DNA of 64,000 nucleotides from Eucommia ulmoides. Its lineage: Eukaryota; Streptophyta; Magnoliopsida; Garryales; Eucommiaceae. The stretch spans positions 14,020,880 to 14,084,879 of the forward strand of contig CM028336.1 of NCBI GenBank assembly GCA_016647705.1, in the 5' to 3' direction. The position numbers were made by a program, and so were the translations under genes. Below the pieces are notes generated by a model, which saw nothing but the letters and a program-made list of their open reading frames with translations, was not told where the DNA came from and searched no databases. Below, piece by piece: positions 43,300 to 53,219 of this stretch. The number at the start of each line of letters is the position of its first letter. Position 1 is the first letter of the stretch.

Positions 43300-43915
43300 A
43301 TTAATTTTATGATTTTATTATTATTTTATTTTTGTTTATCTTTCTTTTCTGGTTTTTTATTTTTTAATTTGTTTCAATATCTCATTTTTTTTATTTCAAT
43401 TTTTTGTTACTGTTTTTCTATTTGTTTTATATTTTATATTTTTTGTTTTGCATTTCTATTTTTGATTTTTTATTGTTTCGGTTTTTGTTTAATATTGTGT
43501 CTTTTATTTGGTCTTTTTTATTTAATTTAATTTTCTTCTTTCTTTATTGTTTTTTTCGTTTTCAATATTTCTATTTTAGTTTTTTATTTTCCATTTTTCA
43601 TTTTTCATTTTTTTTGGTTTATATTTTTTATTTTATATTATTTTTTGCTTTTTCCTTTTTGATTTATTTTTTAGTTTACATTTATTATTTTTCCTTTTTT
43701 TGTTTTTATATATATTTTGAGTTTGATAAATTGATTACTTAGAAAAGAAACAATAAAAATAGGAAATAGAAAAAAAGGTAATGAAAAATAAAAGTAATAA
43801 ACAAAAAATAAACAAATTAAAAAACACAAAGAAATGTAAAAAGAATAAAAAAATAATAATAAATATTAGATTGAAAAAAGGAAAATAGAAAAAATAAGTA
43901 AAAGAAAAAGGAAAG
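43300..43915. repeat. T-rich then A-rich low-complexity block
   Basis: About 43300-43735 is a degenerate TTTTTAT/TTTCATTTT tract, and 43740-43915 is AAAATAGAAAAA-type sequence. Open frames here are low-complexity artefacts. Confidence 0.85.
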
Positions 43916-43919
43916 AGTT

Positions 43920-44447
43920 CACTAATTTTTTTTCATAATTCTCATCAAGCATTTTTCTAGGTAATTCATCAGATATCTTATTAGGAGATATATGACTAAC
44001 AGATGCTCCAGTGTCTATTAAAGCTTCTACTTCCTTTAATCTAGTACCAACAAAATATTTTATTTTTATTTTATAAGTTGGAACATCAACTTTCTTTTTT
44101 ATCATTTGTTTATCTATAGAACACTCTCTTATTTCTCCACCAATTATTTTTAAAGAAGATATTCTTTTGATTTTTCCATAGTTATTAACACTAGATAATC
44201 TAGCAACATTAATTTCTGGGTTTTTTATTAATATCTAATTTCCAATCAGCAAGCATATCAATTTCTTAACTAAATCGGGTTTATAAATATTAGCAAAAGG
44301 TTCAAACACTTTGTCAATCTCGATAAATTCATGTTTCATAAACTTATCGCTATGATGACTGTTACTTAAGAAGTAACCTACATGATATGTTATGGAATAA
44401 GAAAATATTTCCCACCTCTTAATTTTAAAAAATCTCACAAATTCCAA
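43920..44447 (-). pseudogene. Aspartic protease region of a pararetrovirus-like element
   Basis: Two minus-strand blocks (44447-44235 and 44105-43920) separated by stops. The second holds VEALIDTGASVSHIS, the retropepsin motif with D-T-G-A, 20 or so residues after a KYFVG-type strand. The first has SNSHHSDKF and KHEFIEIDKVFEPF. It lacks the plant gypsy or copia protease contexts seen elsewhere in the window. A relic of an endogenous caulimovirid is my best guess, but a divergent gypsy element is possible. Neither RT nor coat region is present nearby. Confidence 0.4.
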
Positions 44448-44449
44448 CT

Positions 44450-45180
44450 ACTTTTCATTTTAACTCAAAAACTGTATTTTTCTCTCGTTTTGCCAAATTG
44501 ACAGCCAAAAGCATTTTATTTTTTGAAATTGAACTTTCCAACATTTAGTTGGATATTTTAATTTCACTTTTTTCATTTCAATTTCAAGAAAAAAAAAAAG
44601 TCATATGTAATTGATAAAAAGTGCCCAAATCATAAAAAAAAAAAAAAGAAAGACACCCTTAATGAGCACCCCCTCGAGAATAAGATGGAGCCTTGGATTT
44701 CGAAATTGGAGTGCCCAAGTATCTAAATAAGTGTCCAAAATCATTTTCTAAATTGGCATGACTAAGAAATGTCACATCAAACCAATTTCACACTCCATAA
44801 AACCTTATTTATGGGGCTATTGAGTAACTTTTATGAAATAGAGGTAGTCCTACATCATTTAATAAAACAAAGGGATGTCAAGGACATCTGTGCCTTCCCC
44901 AGGGTGCACACCATAGGGAATGCGCAGATGGCCACCCCTATATAGGTGTGGCCTCATTTCATTCTCATTTGTCAATTCACTTCCTCTTGTATGCGTGATC
45001 TCTCTCTACATGCCAAGAGCACTTTATCTCTATAGAAATATTTCTAAAAATTAGATTTGAGTTTTAAAAGTCTTAGATTCTCTACAAAAAGAGATCAAAA
45101 AATGAAAAGAAGAAGAATAAGCAAAACAAAGTAAAAGAAGAACCAACCTTACAAAAGACAAGGTAAGTTCTCAAAATTCC
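44450..45180. repeat. Interspersed repeat shared with 14890-15660
   Basis: Matches listed under 14890-15660. It adds a TATA-like CCCCTATATAGGTG at about 44935 followed by a CT-rich leader and GAGATCAAAAAATG, so it may be the promoter/leader end of the element encoding the protease at 43920-44447. Confidence 0.4.
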
Positions 45181-45277
45181 TAAACTTTTTTACTTTTTTT
45201 TTTTTTTTTTTTTTGTTAAAACAAAGAAAAACAAAAACAAAAGCGGTCAAAGCCTGACAAAAATATGAGTTTTTTTT

Positions 45278-45313
<36 letters not shown>

Positions 45314-45487
45314 GCACAAAACAAATTTATTTTTTTGCATTTACTTTTTTACTCTGCATCTTTCTGCACTTTACTTTTCTGTTATTTGCTTTACTGCTCT
45401 ATATTTTTTTGCGCTTTAAGCTTTTGTATTTTTTTACTTTTTGTAGTTGAAACCTTGGACTAGAACTAAGTCATAGTCCTTGCACTG

Positions 45488-45524
<37 letters not shown>

Positions 45525-47192
45525 TTAGTCAAGACCTTGGATTGGTACTGAATTCAGTCATTGGATTACTTATATCAGTCAAGTCTTATCTAGCTAAAAG
45601 TTAGAATAAAATGAGACCCTTTATTCCTTACGGGATAAGTGCGGTCTTCTTTATAAATATTTCTCTTTTCTTAGCTATGATTTGAATTGTCACTATACAT
45701 ATATATTTACTAGCCATGCCCCATGCCTAAAGGCACTATATCATTTGTAGTTATAAAATTTTAATTTTTTCTTATTAATTTAAGAATTTCATCACAACTA
45801 ATTCATCCAAAATCAATCTAAATCCACAATGAAAAGACATTTCCAAAAATCCATCCAATAGTAAAAGATAGATAACTAGGTGAGTCCAACTCATTAGACA
45901 TATTTATTGATTTTTTCTTATTAACTAGCCAAAATCAATTATAATTAGTGGCTTACTATCCAACAATTTAATGAGGTAAACTCAAGGATAATCATAACAA
46001 CAACAACAAAAAAAAATAAAATGATTTCAATAAACATTTACAAAAAAAAAAAAAAACAAAAAACAAAAAACAAAAACAAAAACAAATTTACGTTTTCACC
46101 GTAAATTATGAAGAAAAAATGGTGCTTATTACTTATTAGGCACAAAAATGATAATTAATGGTTTATTATCCACAAATGTAATAAGCAAAATTTATTAATA
46201 TTCACAAAAAACAATTGATTCACTATCCTCAAATCACCCCTATATTAGATCACTCATTATTAGTCATCACTCATCACCACCCCTCCATTAACGTAAATCT
46301 AGAAAGAGAGAAAAAGAGGGGGGCTGGGGGGAGTATCCAAGGAATGGGTCGTCTTCAACACTCAATGGAATGGCAGGAATCATAATTGTTTTGCTCCCGT
46401 GTCCATGTCCTGAATTTCTTTGAGCTATACCAGATGCTTATATATCTGAACCAACAAAGTTGAACCAATCAAAACCGATTGTAAAATCTCCATTAATGCG
46501 TCGTATCATATCAGAATTTTCCTCAGTGGTGATGAACAATTAACGGTGGAATTGATTTTTGGGTTTTGGGTTATTAAAGCCCATGTTTCAAATTTAAATG
46601 TTGTCTTCATCACCATTGGGAATTGATGAATCAACTACGAAAGGCACAAATTGTGCTCCCCTTGAGATTACATAAAATAGATAGAGGAAAGAGAGAGATT
46701 TACCTGCGTGGCTGGGAGCATGAGAGGTGAGGGGTGGCCATAGATGTGGCAAGGGTTTCTGTTTCAATGCTGTAGCTAAGCGAAGATATGGAGAAATGTA
46801 GATGGGGAATGGCCGAATGGGTTTCGATTTGGGTATTGTTGCAGTGGGGTGGGGTTGATGGAGTTTTGCTTGTGTGTGGTGTGTATAGTATATGATATGG
46901 GAAAACTCTTGCTCATAACTGACATAGACATTCAGCTTTAAACGGGTTGGATCGGGTATGAAATTTGATCCGGAACAGACAGACCTAATGAATTATCTGG
47001 ACCGAAACATGACAGGCTCACTTGGGTGTTAATTTTGGTGGTTTGTTTGAGCAAGACTCATGGTCCCATAAGGAGGCCCATATTTGGGCATATTTAGGTA
47101 TACTTAAACCTACGGTGTCCAAGGCCAAGGAACGAATAGGTTAGCTCAACATGAACGACTCCCTTATACTTGAAGAGAAGAGCCAGATTGAC
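45181..47192. other. Non-coding stretch with simple repeats
   Basis: T runs at 45195-45214 and 45271-45311, (TA)n at about 45491-45522, and an A/C-rich run near 46040-46085. The rest is AT-rich with no supported gene. 46300-46920 is less AT-rich and might be an old genic fragment, but nothing is recognised. Confidence 0.6.
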
Positions 47193-47553
47193 TGTAACAA
47201 CCCATATTTAATGAGGACTGTTACAGAGATCTCTCTTGAAATCATGGAAATATTGGTTATTTTCCAATCCGTTAGGAGCGTATCATGAGGTTGACGGCCT
47301 CCCCAAAGTAAAGGCAACATATCTCTAAGCCTATAAAAAGTGAGGATATCACTAATAATTTTTACGATTCAATCTGTGTATTACTTTCTCCGTATACTAG
47401 ATTAATTTATTCTCACGCCGGAGGTCATTTGGCCGACACCACACCGGTATCCCCCTTTAGAGCTCACGGTTTTGTAGGTTACAGGAGGAAGGTGGAGAAA
47501 TTTCTAGCATGTACGAAGCTGTTACACGTGCTGGAGATTTTTTGACAATATCA
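47193..47553 (+). mobile_element. 5' LTR of the Tat-like element
   Basis: Starts TGTAACAACCCAT and ends ACAATATCA. Has CCTATAAAAAGTGAGG (TATA box) at about 47330. The end is set by the primer site that follows. Confidence 0.7.
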
Positions 47554-47554
47554 T

Positions 47555-47574
47555 TTGACGTCGTTTGTGGGAAA
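47555..47574 (+). other. Primer binding site of the Tat-like element
   Basis: TTGACGTCGTTTGTGGGAA corresponds to TTGGCGCCGTCTGTGGGAA, usual in Tat/Ogre-type elements, with three changes. Confidence 0.65.
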
Positions 47575-47604
47575 CGCTAACGAAAAAGGTTTTCTGTCAC
47601 GGCT

Positions 47605-48595
47605 ATGAGGTAGCTACGTACAAGAGCGGCAGCGACGAGTCGAAGCAATGACTTTCCGCCACCTTCCGATGCAAAAACACCAGTTGAAGCACCTGGGGAG
47701 GTTCAGGTTGATCCGCCACCAATCGTGCGAAACACTGATGCAAAGATTGATGCTCTTACTGCAAATATGGCTGAGATGGTCGACACGATCAAATACATGA
47801 CAAAGATAATTGCCGGTAGCAGGTCGTAGTCCCCAGCAACTAACCATGAAGTTGGAGAAGAAGTAGGATCTCCTGGGTAGGTTGACCCTCAATCTTATGA
47901 GGAGCGACCTGCTCAAGGGGATGTAAGCCATCAACAAGAGAGAAGAATCTACAGCCGAACTGAAACTGTTGATTCACATCAGTAGATTAGATGTAAAGTA
48001 GAGAGAGGTCAGCCTTTGGATGAACTGGACATGCTGTTGAAAGGCACTGAGATGCCTTTCTCACCATATATCCTAGTTGTCTCGTTTTCTGAAAAGTTTG
48101 ATCCCACAAAGTTCGAGAAGTATGATGGGAGAGTAGATCTTGTAGACCATATCCGATAGTTCAAGCATGTATTGAAACTTTATGGTTCAAGCGACTCCAC
48201 ACTTTGCAGGGCTTTTGCTACTACGCTGAAAGGTTCAACCCTCGAATGGTTGCATACGCTCCCTCTAAACTCCATCATGTCATTCAAGGAGTTTGGGAAG
48301 ATGTTTATCAACTGCTTCATAACCTGTCAAAGGTTGATGAAGGGTCCTGATTTTCTGCTTGCCTTGCGTTAAGAGAAAGGAGAAACTCTACGCTAGTATT
48401 TGAGCCAATTCAATGAGGAATTGACATGTATTGAAGGTTGTGATACCAACCTCATCATTAATGAGTTCACTTCAGGGTTACGTCTTGGCTATTTTCAAGA
48501 CTCTTTAACCAAGAAGAGCCTCCAAAGCATGTCAGAGTTGATGGAAAAAGCCAAACCCTACATGAAATTGGAGGACGTTCGTCAGGGAAGGCAGG
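47605..48595 (+). pseudogene. Tat gag, first part
   Basis: ATG at 47605 with a stop two codons later, then TRAAATSRSNDFPPP and IDALTANMAEMVDTIKYMTK. The capsid domain follows (EKFDPTKFEKYDGRVDLVDH, LYGSSDSTLCRAFATTLKGS, TLEWLHTLPLNSIMSFKEF, LSQFNEELTCIEGCD, FTSGLRLGYFQDSL). Several stops. Cut at 48595 by the solo LTR. Confidence 0.85.
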
Positions 48596-48875
48596 TGTAA
48601 TACCCCGGAAATTTATATTTTTGAAAAATATTATTTTATATAAGTTTAATATTTTTGGGGACTGTTTTATAAATTTGTGGTATAAAAAAATATTTGATAA
48701 TTTAGGGAGATAAGTATAATTATTAGATTTAATATGAATTACTTTATAATTGCGGGGGGTTAATGTAATTTTGCAATCTTAACACTTAAGTAATGAATTG
48801 TGCCCATGAAAGAAAAAAAGGAGAAAAAAATGAGAAAAAGAAGAAACATTACACGTGTTGTGCAATAGGTAATAA

Positions 48876-48907
<32 letters not shown>

Positions 48908-50224
48908 TAATGCCTTGATCACAATCCTTATTTGGCCACAAATATATATATAGGGAGAAAACATATATTAGAGGATTTTTTGGGCGACTCTGGACGGCAA
49001 AAGAAGAAAAAAAAAAAACAATGAAGAAAAAGATGAAAAGTGAAAAATAAATATTTATACAGTAGAGATTTCGATTCAGATTTTTGGCTTCAGATTTCAG
49101 GTAAAATTTATATTTTTTTTAATATATGTATTTAATTTTCCTATTGTGTGATTTATGGTAAAATTATTGTTGAATTTTACCTGTTAAATTTTATGAAATA
49201 ATTATGACAATGTGAAAATTATGTGAAAATCATGTCAAGGTGTTTTACTTCTCGTGTTAATTAAATACACATATTAGAGGGGTTGGAGTTCTACTGAGCG
49301 TTGGCTTACAACCCCACAATTTTGATTGCAGAGCCGGTGAGAGCGAGACGACGCCGGGAATTCTATTTGAATTTCTATTTGTAAAAATTGTATTTATTAA
49401 TTATTGTTATAGAATCGACTCGAAAGTTCGATACTTAGAATAATCGCCGTCGTATTTCGTAATATTTGTCATATTTTTATAAAAGGAAAAAAATTATGGT
49501 ATTGTTGATAGTTGATAATTTAAGGATTTCTTATCTTCGTAAACTATATTAAATACTAATGATTGATCCTAAATATGCCGAATTAGCCACATTAGTAACT
49601 GTTATAGATATATGTAAGGTTGTAATATAGATTGCAATTACAGCCTTACAATATATAAGGTTGTAATTTCTTGAAATAAGAATTATTTTTTGCCATCACT
49701 AAATTTTACTAATGATTTAACACGTCCCAAACTATATTATTAGTTAGTGCATTATATTGTTGTGTTTACTAAACTATTATGATTATTATAATTAGAAAAA
49801 GAAATGTGGTATCAGGGTTGAATTGTGATTGTAAAAATTGTATTTATTATTCATGTTGTAAATTCGATTCGATAAATTTGATAATTATAATTATCATCGT
49901 TGCGTGAAAAAATTTATCCGGTTTTTTCTTAATTAAAATATTATTTATTTAGTAAAATTATTGTCGTTGATAAATAAAACTATTGCCACCGTTTGTAAAA
50001 AGTTTCGGAGTAATTCAGAATGAATTATTGGGTATTCGGTTGTATTTAAATTGTAATTATTACATTTATTAGTTACCGTTGAAAAATCGACAACTAAGAT
50101 TATCGCCGTCGCATTTTAAAATATATTAGATCTTATAGAATGAAAATTTGGTCAATCGGTTTTAATGTTAATTTTTTCAAGGGGAAAAATTGTAATAGCG
50201 GCCCTGGAAAACCGGACCGTTACA
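48596..50224 (+). mobile_element. Solo LTR (1629 bp) in Tat gag
   Basis: Ends TGTAATACCCCGG and CCGGACCGTTACA. Flanking 5-mers GCAGG (48591-48595) and GTAGG (50225-50229) differ by one transition. Gag resumes directly after. It contains an AAT microsatellite (about 48868-48906) and TACTGAGCGTTGGCTTACAACCCC (49292 onward). No internal coding remains, so it is an LTR-LTR recombination product. Confidence 0.85.
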
Positions 50225-50886
50225 GTAGGGGATCTTTCGAGGATCACCCCAAGCAGAACGAGAAAGATGGTAGCAAGGCGAGAGCCAGCACCTCTGACAG
50301 GTGTAAAGACCGAGCTAAGAGTTCGAACTCTAGATCGGAAGCTCGTCAAGAGCCAAACCTACCTGGTTTACGAATGCCGATCTCTATAATCTTGCACGAG
50401 ATACGCGCTTCTGAAGTAATTCAGTAGCCTCCCAGGTAGATTACCAAATCCAACAGGAAGAACAGGTTTAAGTATTGTGATTTCCATAGGGATCATGGTC
50501 ACGATACGGATTACTGCTAGGAGCTAAAAAAAGAGATCAAACGTTTAGCTGATATGGGTCAGCTGCGCGATTATCTACAAGAACACCCGAGGGACAAGAA
50601 AAGACCTAGAAGTGAGGGCCGTTGCGAAGAACATCGCGAAAAAGAGCGGGAAGAGGAGCGTCCCGGAGAGAATCGTGAAGTAATCTTCATGATAAATTCT
50701 GTTGGGCCAACCACTGGAGAGTCCAATCGAGAACGAAAAATGAAGGTCCGCGAAGCAGTATTGGAGCGTTGCTTTGGAGAAGCAATGGAGGTGGCAATGA
50801 ATCCAAGACCAATCATTATTTTTTCGGAGGAGGATTGCAAATGGATTGTTCACCCCCATAAGGATGCCCTAGTCATTACTCTCTAG
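50225..50886 (+). pseudogene. Tat gag, nucleocapsid part
   Basis: Resumes with GDLSRITPSRTRKMVARREP (in one frame), then a zinc motif CDFHRDHGHDTDYC followed by ELKKEIKRLADMGQLRDYLQ, a highly charged stretch (EEHREKEREEERPGENREV) and IFMINSVGPTTG, the usual lead into Tat protease. Stops and frame changes are present. Confidence 0.8.
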
Positions 50887-51420
50887 ATCTCCAGCTTCCA
50901 GGTAAGACGGATCCTGATTGATAATGGTAGTTTTGCTAATGTTATTTTTGTGTGTACTTTGAAGCAAATTGGAATACCAAGATCGGACGTCAGTTCGACG
51001 CAAACCGTTATGGTGGGATTCAAAGGCGACCTCATATCGCCATGTGGAAAGATCACCTTGTCCATAACCTCTAACAAGGAGGAACAGGGGTATACAAAGG
51101 CTACGGAGTTCATGGTGGTAAACTCAGCGTCGCCCTACAATCCAATTCTTGGGCACCCATGGTTGCATGCGACGAGCGCTATTGCATCAACATACCACTA
51201 GTGCGTCAAGTACGCGAAGGATGGTTCTGTGGAAGTAATAAGAGGTGATCAAGTGGCTTCAAGACAATGTTTTTCCATAGCAATGAAAGGCAGGAGTACG
51301 CCCTTATAGCAATCAAAGAAGGATTAGGGAGTAGTTCCACCAACAAGCTCGGTAGGTGAAATTGACAACTTTAGGGAATACACAAGTGTGATCCAGCCTG
51401 CGGAGCTAGTGAAGTAGATC
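50887..51420 (+). pseudogene. Tat aspartic protease
   Basis: RRILIDNGSFANVIFVCTLK is the protease flap-proximal motif (family LIDNGSSADIL), with the catalytic D in place. It is followed by GFKGDLISPCGKITL and NSASPYNPILGHPWLHA. A stop at 51201 ends the open part. Confidence 0.8.
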
Positions 51421-52456
51421 GTCTTTAATGAGGGGTTCAGAAGCTTATGATTGGAGAATCATTAAGCCAAACTAAGGCTAAAGAGATTAGCGAGCTGCTC
51501 CAAAAGAACCTAGACGTATTCGCTTGGGCTCCTGAAGATATGAAGGGAATCAGTCTGGACATTGCGGTACATCGTCTGGATATTTCTAGGTCTTACCCTT
51601 CAGTCTGACAGAAAATGAGGACTTTTAGTCCTGAGAAAGAACAAGTGATTGAAACCGAAGTAAAAAGATTGCTCTCCATTGGCCACATCAGGGAGGTGAT
51701 GTACCCAAGGTGGCTGGCCAATCTAGTTCTAGTAAAGAAGAAGAATGGAAAGTAGAGAATGTATGTGGACTTCACCTACCTCAATCAAGCATGCCCAAAA
51801 GACTGCTTTTCGATGATGATGATAGATCAGATGGTAAATGCTGCGGCAGGACACCAACGGTTGATCATGATGGATGCCTATGCAGGCTACAACCAAATCC
51901 GCATGGATAAGCAGAATGAGAAAGGTACGTCATTCATCACACCGAAAGGTATTTACTGTTATAAGGTAATTCCATTCAACTTGAGAAATGCAGGAGTCAC
52001 TTACCAGTGGTTAGTAAATTGCATTTTCCAAGATCAAATTGGGGTAACTATGGAGGTTTACATAGACGATATGCTCGTCAAAAGCCCCAGGCAAGAAGAT
52101 CACCTCAGTCATCTAGCGGAGGCTTTTGCTGTTCTAAGAAAGTATAACATGAAGCTGAACCCAGAAAAATATGTTTTTGGTGTCATATCTGGCAAGTTTT
52201 TGGGTTTTGTTATTAACCAAACCGGCATCATGGTGGATTCTGGATAGATAGAGGCTGTCAAGAATTTAAAATCTCTTGCAACTATAAGAGAAGTCCAAGT
52301 GTTGACTGGAAGATTAGAGACACTGAATAGATTCATCTCAAAATTTACTGATAGGTGTGCCTCTTTCTTTAAGATTTTGAGGGGAAATAAAGCCTTTCAG
52401 TGGGATGATGACTGTGAGCGGGCTCTTCAATCCATTAAAGATTACTTGGGCTTAGT
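51421..52456 (+). pseudogene. Tat reverse transcriptase and RNase H start
   Basis: 51590-51760 encodes fingers (MRTFSPEKEQVIETEVKRLL). 51759-52247 encodes YVDFTYLNQACPKDCFSM, MMDAYAGYNQIRMDKQNEKG, TSFITPKGIYCYKVIPFNLR and the catalytic EVYIDDMLVKS (YIDD intact). 52299-52456 gives LTGRLETLNRFISKFTDRC, FQWDDDCERALQSIKDYL, the first part of RNase H. It is cut at 52457-52461 (GGAGA) by the Athila-like element and resumes at 60805. Confidence 0.88.
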
Positions 52457-52461
52457 GGAGA

Positions 52462-53219
52462 TGATAAGTGGTTTATTTACCAATAAATCAAGTACTTTTA
52501 GATTCAAATATTTGTGTATTTTCAAGCATTTTTGTTAGTTTATGTGTGTTTGTATTGTTTTATAGGTTTTTGAATAAATGGGTGAAAAAGTGCAAAGTTG
52601 GTTTAGGTGCAGTAACTTCAAAGTCAATTTTGAACACTATGAAATTTTATTTTAGACAAACTCAAAACATGGAAGTTGTATATCTCTGTCTTATATTTCC
52701 ATAGGTTTTTGAATTACTTCAATCAGAGTCCAGACGCTAAATTTGCGGCCAAAAGACCACCGCTGCAGCGGTCTGGCACCAGGTGGCTTAGATATTTCTT
52801 GATATTTTTGAGATATTTTGGACCCCTACTTGATCACTTGTTTCCCCAACATCCTTAGGACATTTTTGGGAGTGTTTTTGGAGCTCCAAGACATATCAAC
52901 CAAAAGGATATCACAAATCCAAGAAGAGGAAACGATCTCGGAGCGGTTTTAGCAAACGTTCTTCAGATAACGGTTAGTCTCCTTTATTTCTCTTTTTATT
53001 TATTAGTTTGGTTGATAGTTTTTTTTTTTTTTTCGTGTTTAGCTTATATATTGTTGAATATTGGGCTATGACCATGTGTAGCTAAATATATATTGTTTAG
53101 GGGTTGATGTATTTCATGAAAACGTGCTTTGAATAAATTGATGTTTTGTTAAGGGTTGTTTATCTTTATCAGATTGTGTTTACCATTTTATTACTTTCAT
53201 TATCTACTTGTTATGATAT
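52462..53219 (+). mobile_element. Left LTR of Athila-like element, first part
   Basis: Aligns with 59478-60228 (TGGTTTATTTACCAA, TTTTCAAGCATTTTTGTTAG, GGGCTATGACCATGTGTAGC, GGGGTTGATGTATTTCATGA). Broken at GATAT (53215-53219) by the next LTR. Confidence 0.9.

Noticed and set aside
43309-43742. Phe/Leu/Ile-rich open frames resembling membrane proteins
   Set aside because: Low-complexity T-rich DNA gives hydrophobic translations. No start context, domain or neighbour supports a gene.
46704-46741. Possible short first exon on the minus strand (ATG in good context, MATPHLSCSQPR, followed by a GTAAAT donor)
   Set aside because: Only 38 nt, and no downstream exon of a recognisable protein could be joined to it. 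Such motifs arise by chance.
50554-50886. Stand-alone charged ORF of 110 aa
   Set aside because: It is the nucleocapsid-protease linker of the Tat-like element in its proper frame, not an independent gene.
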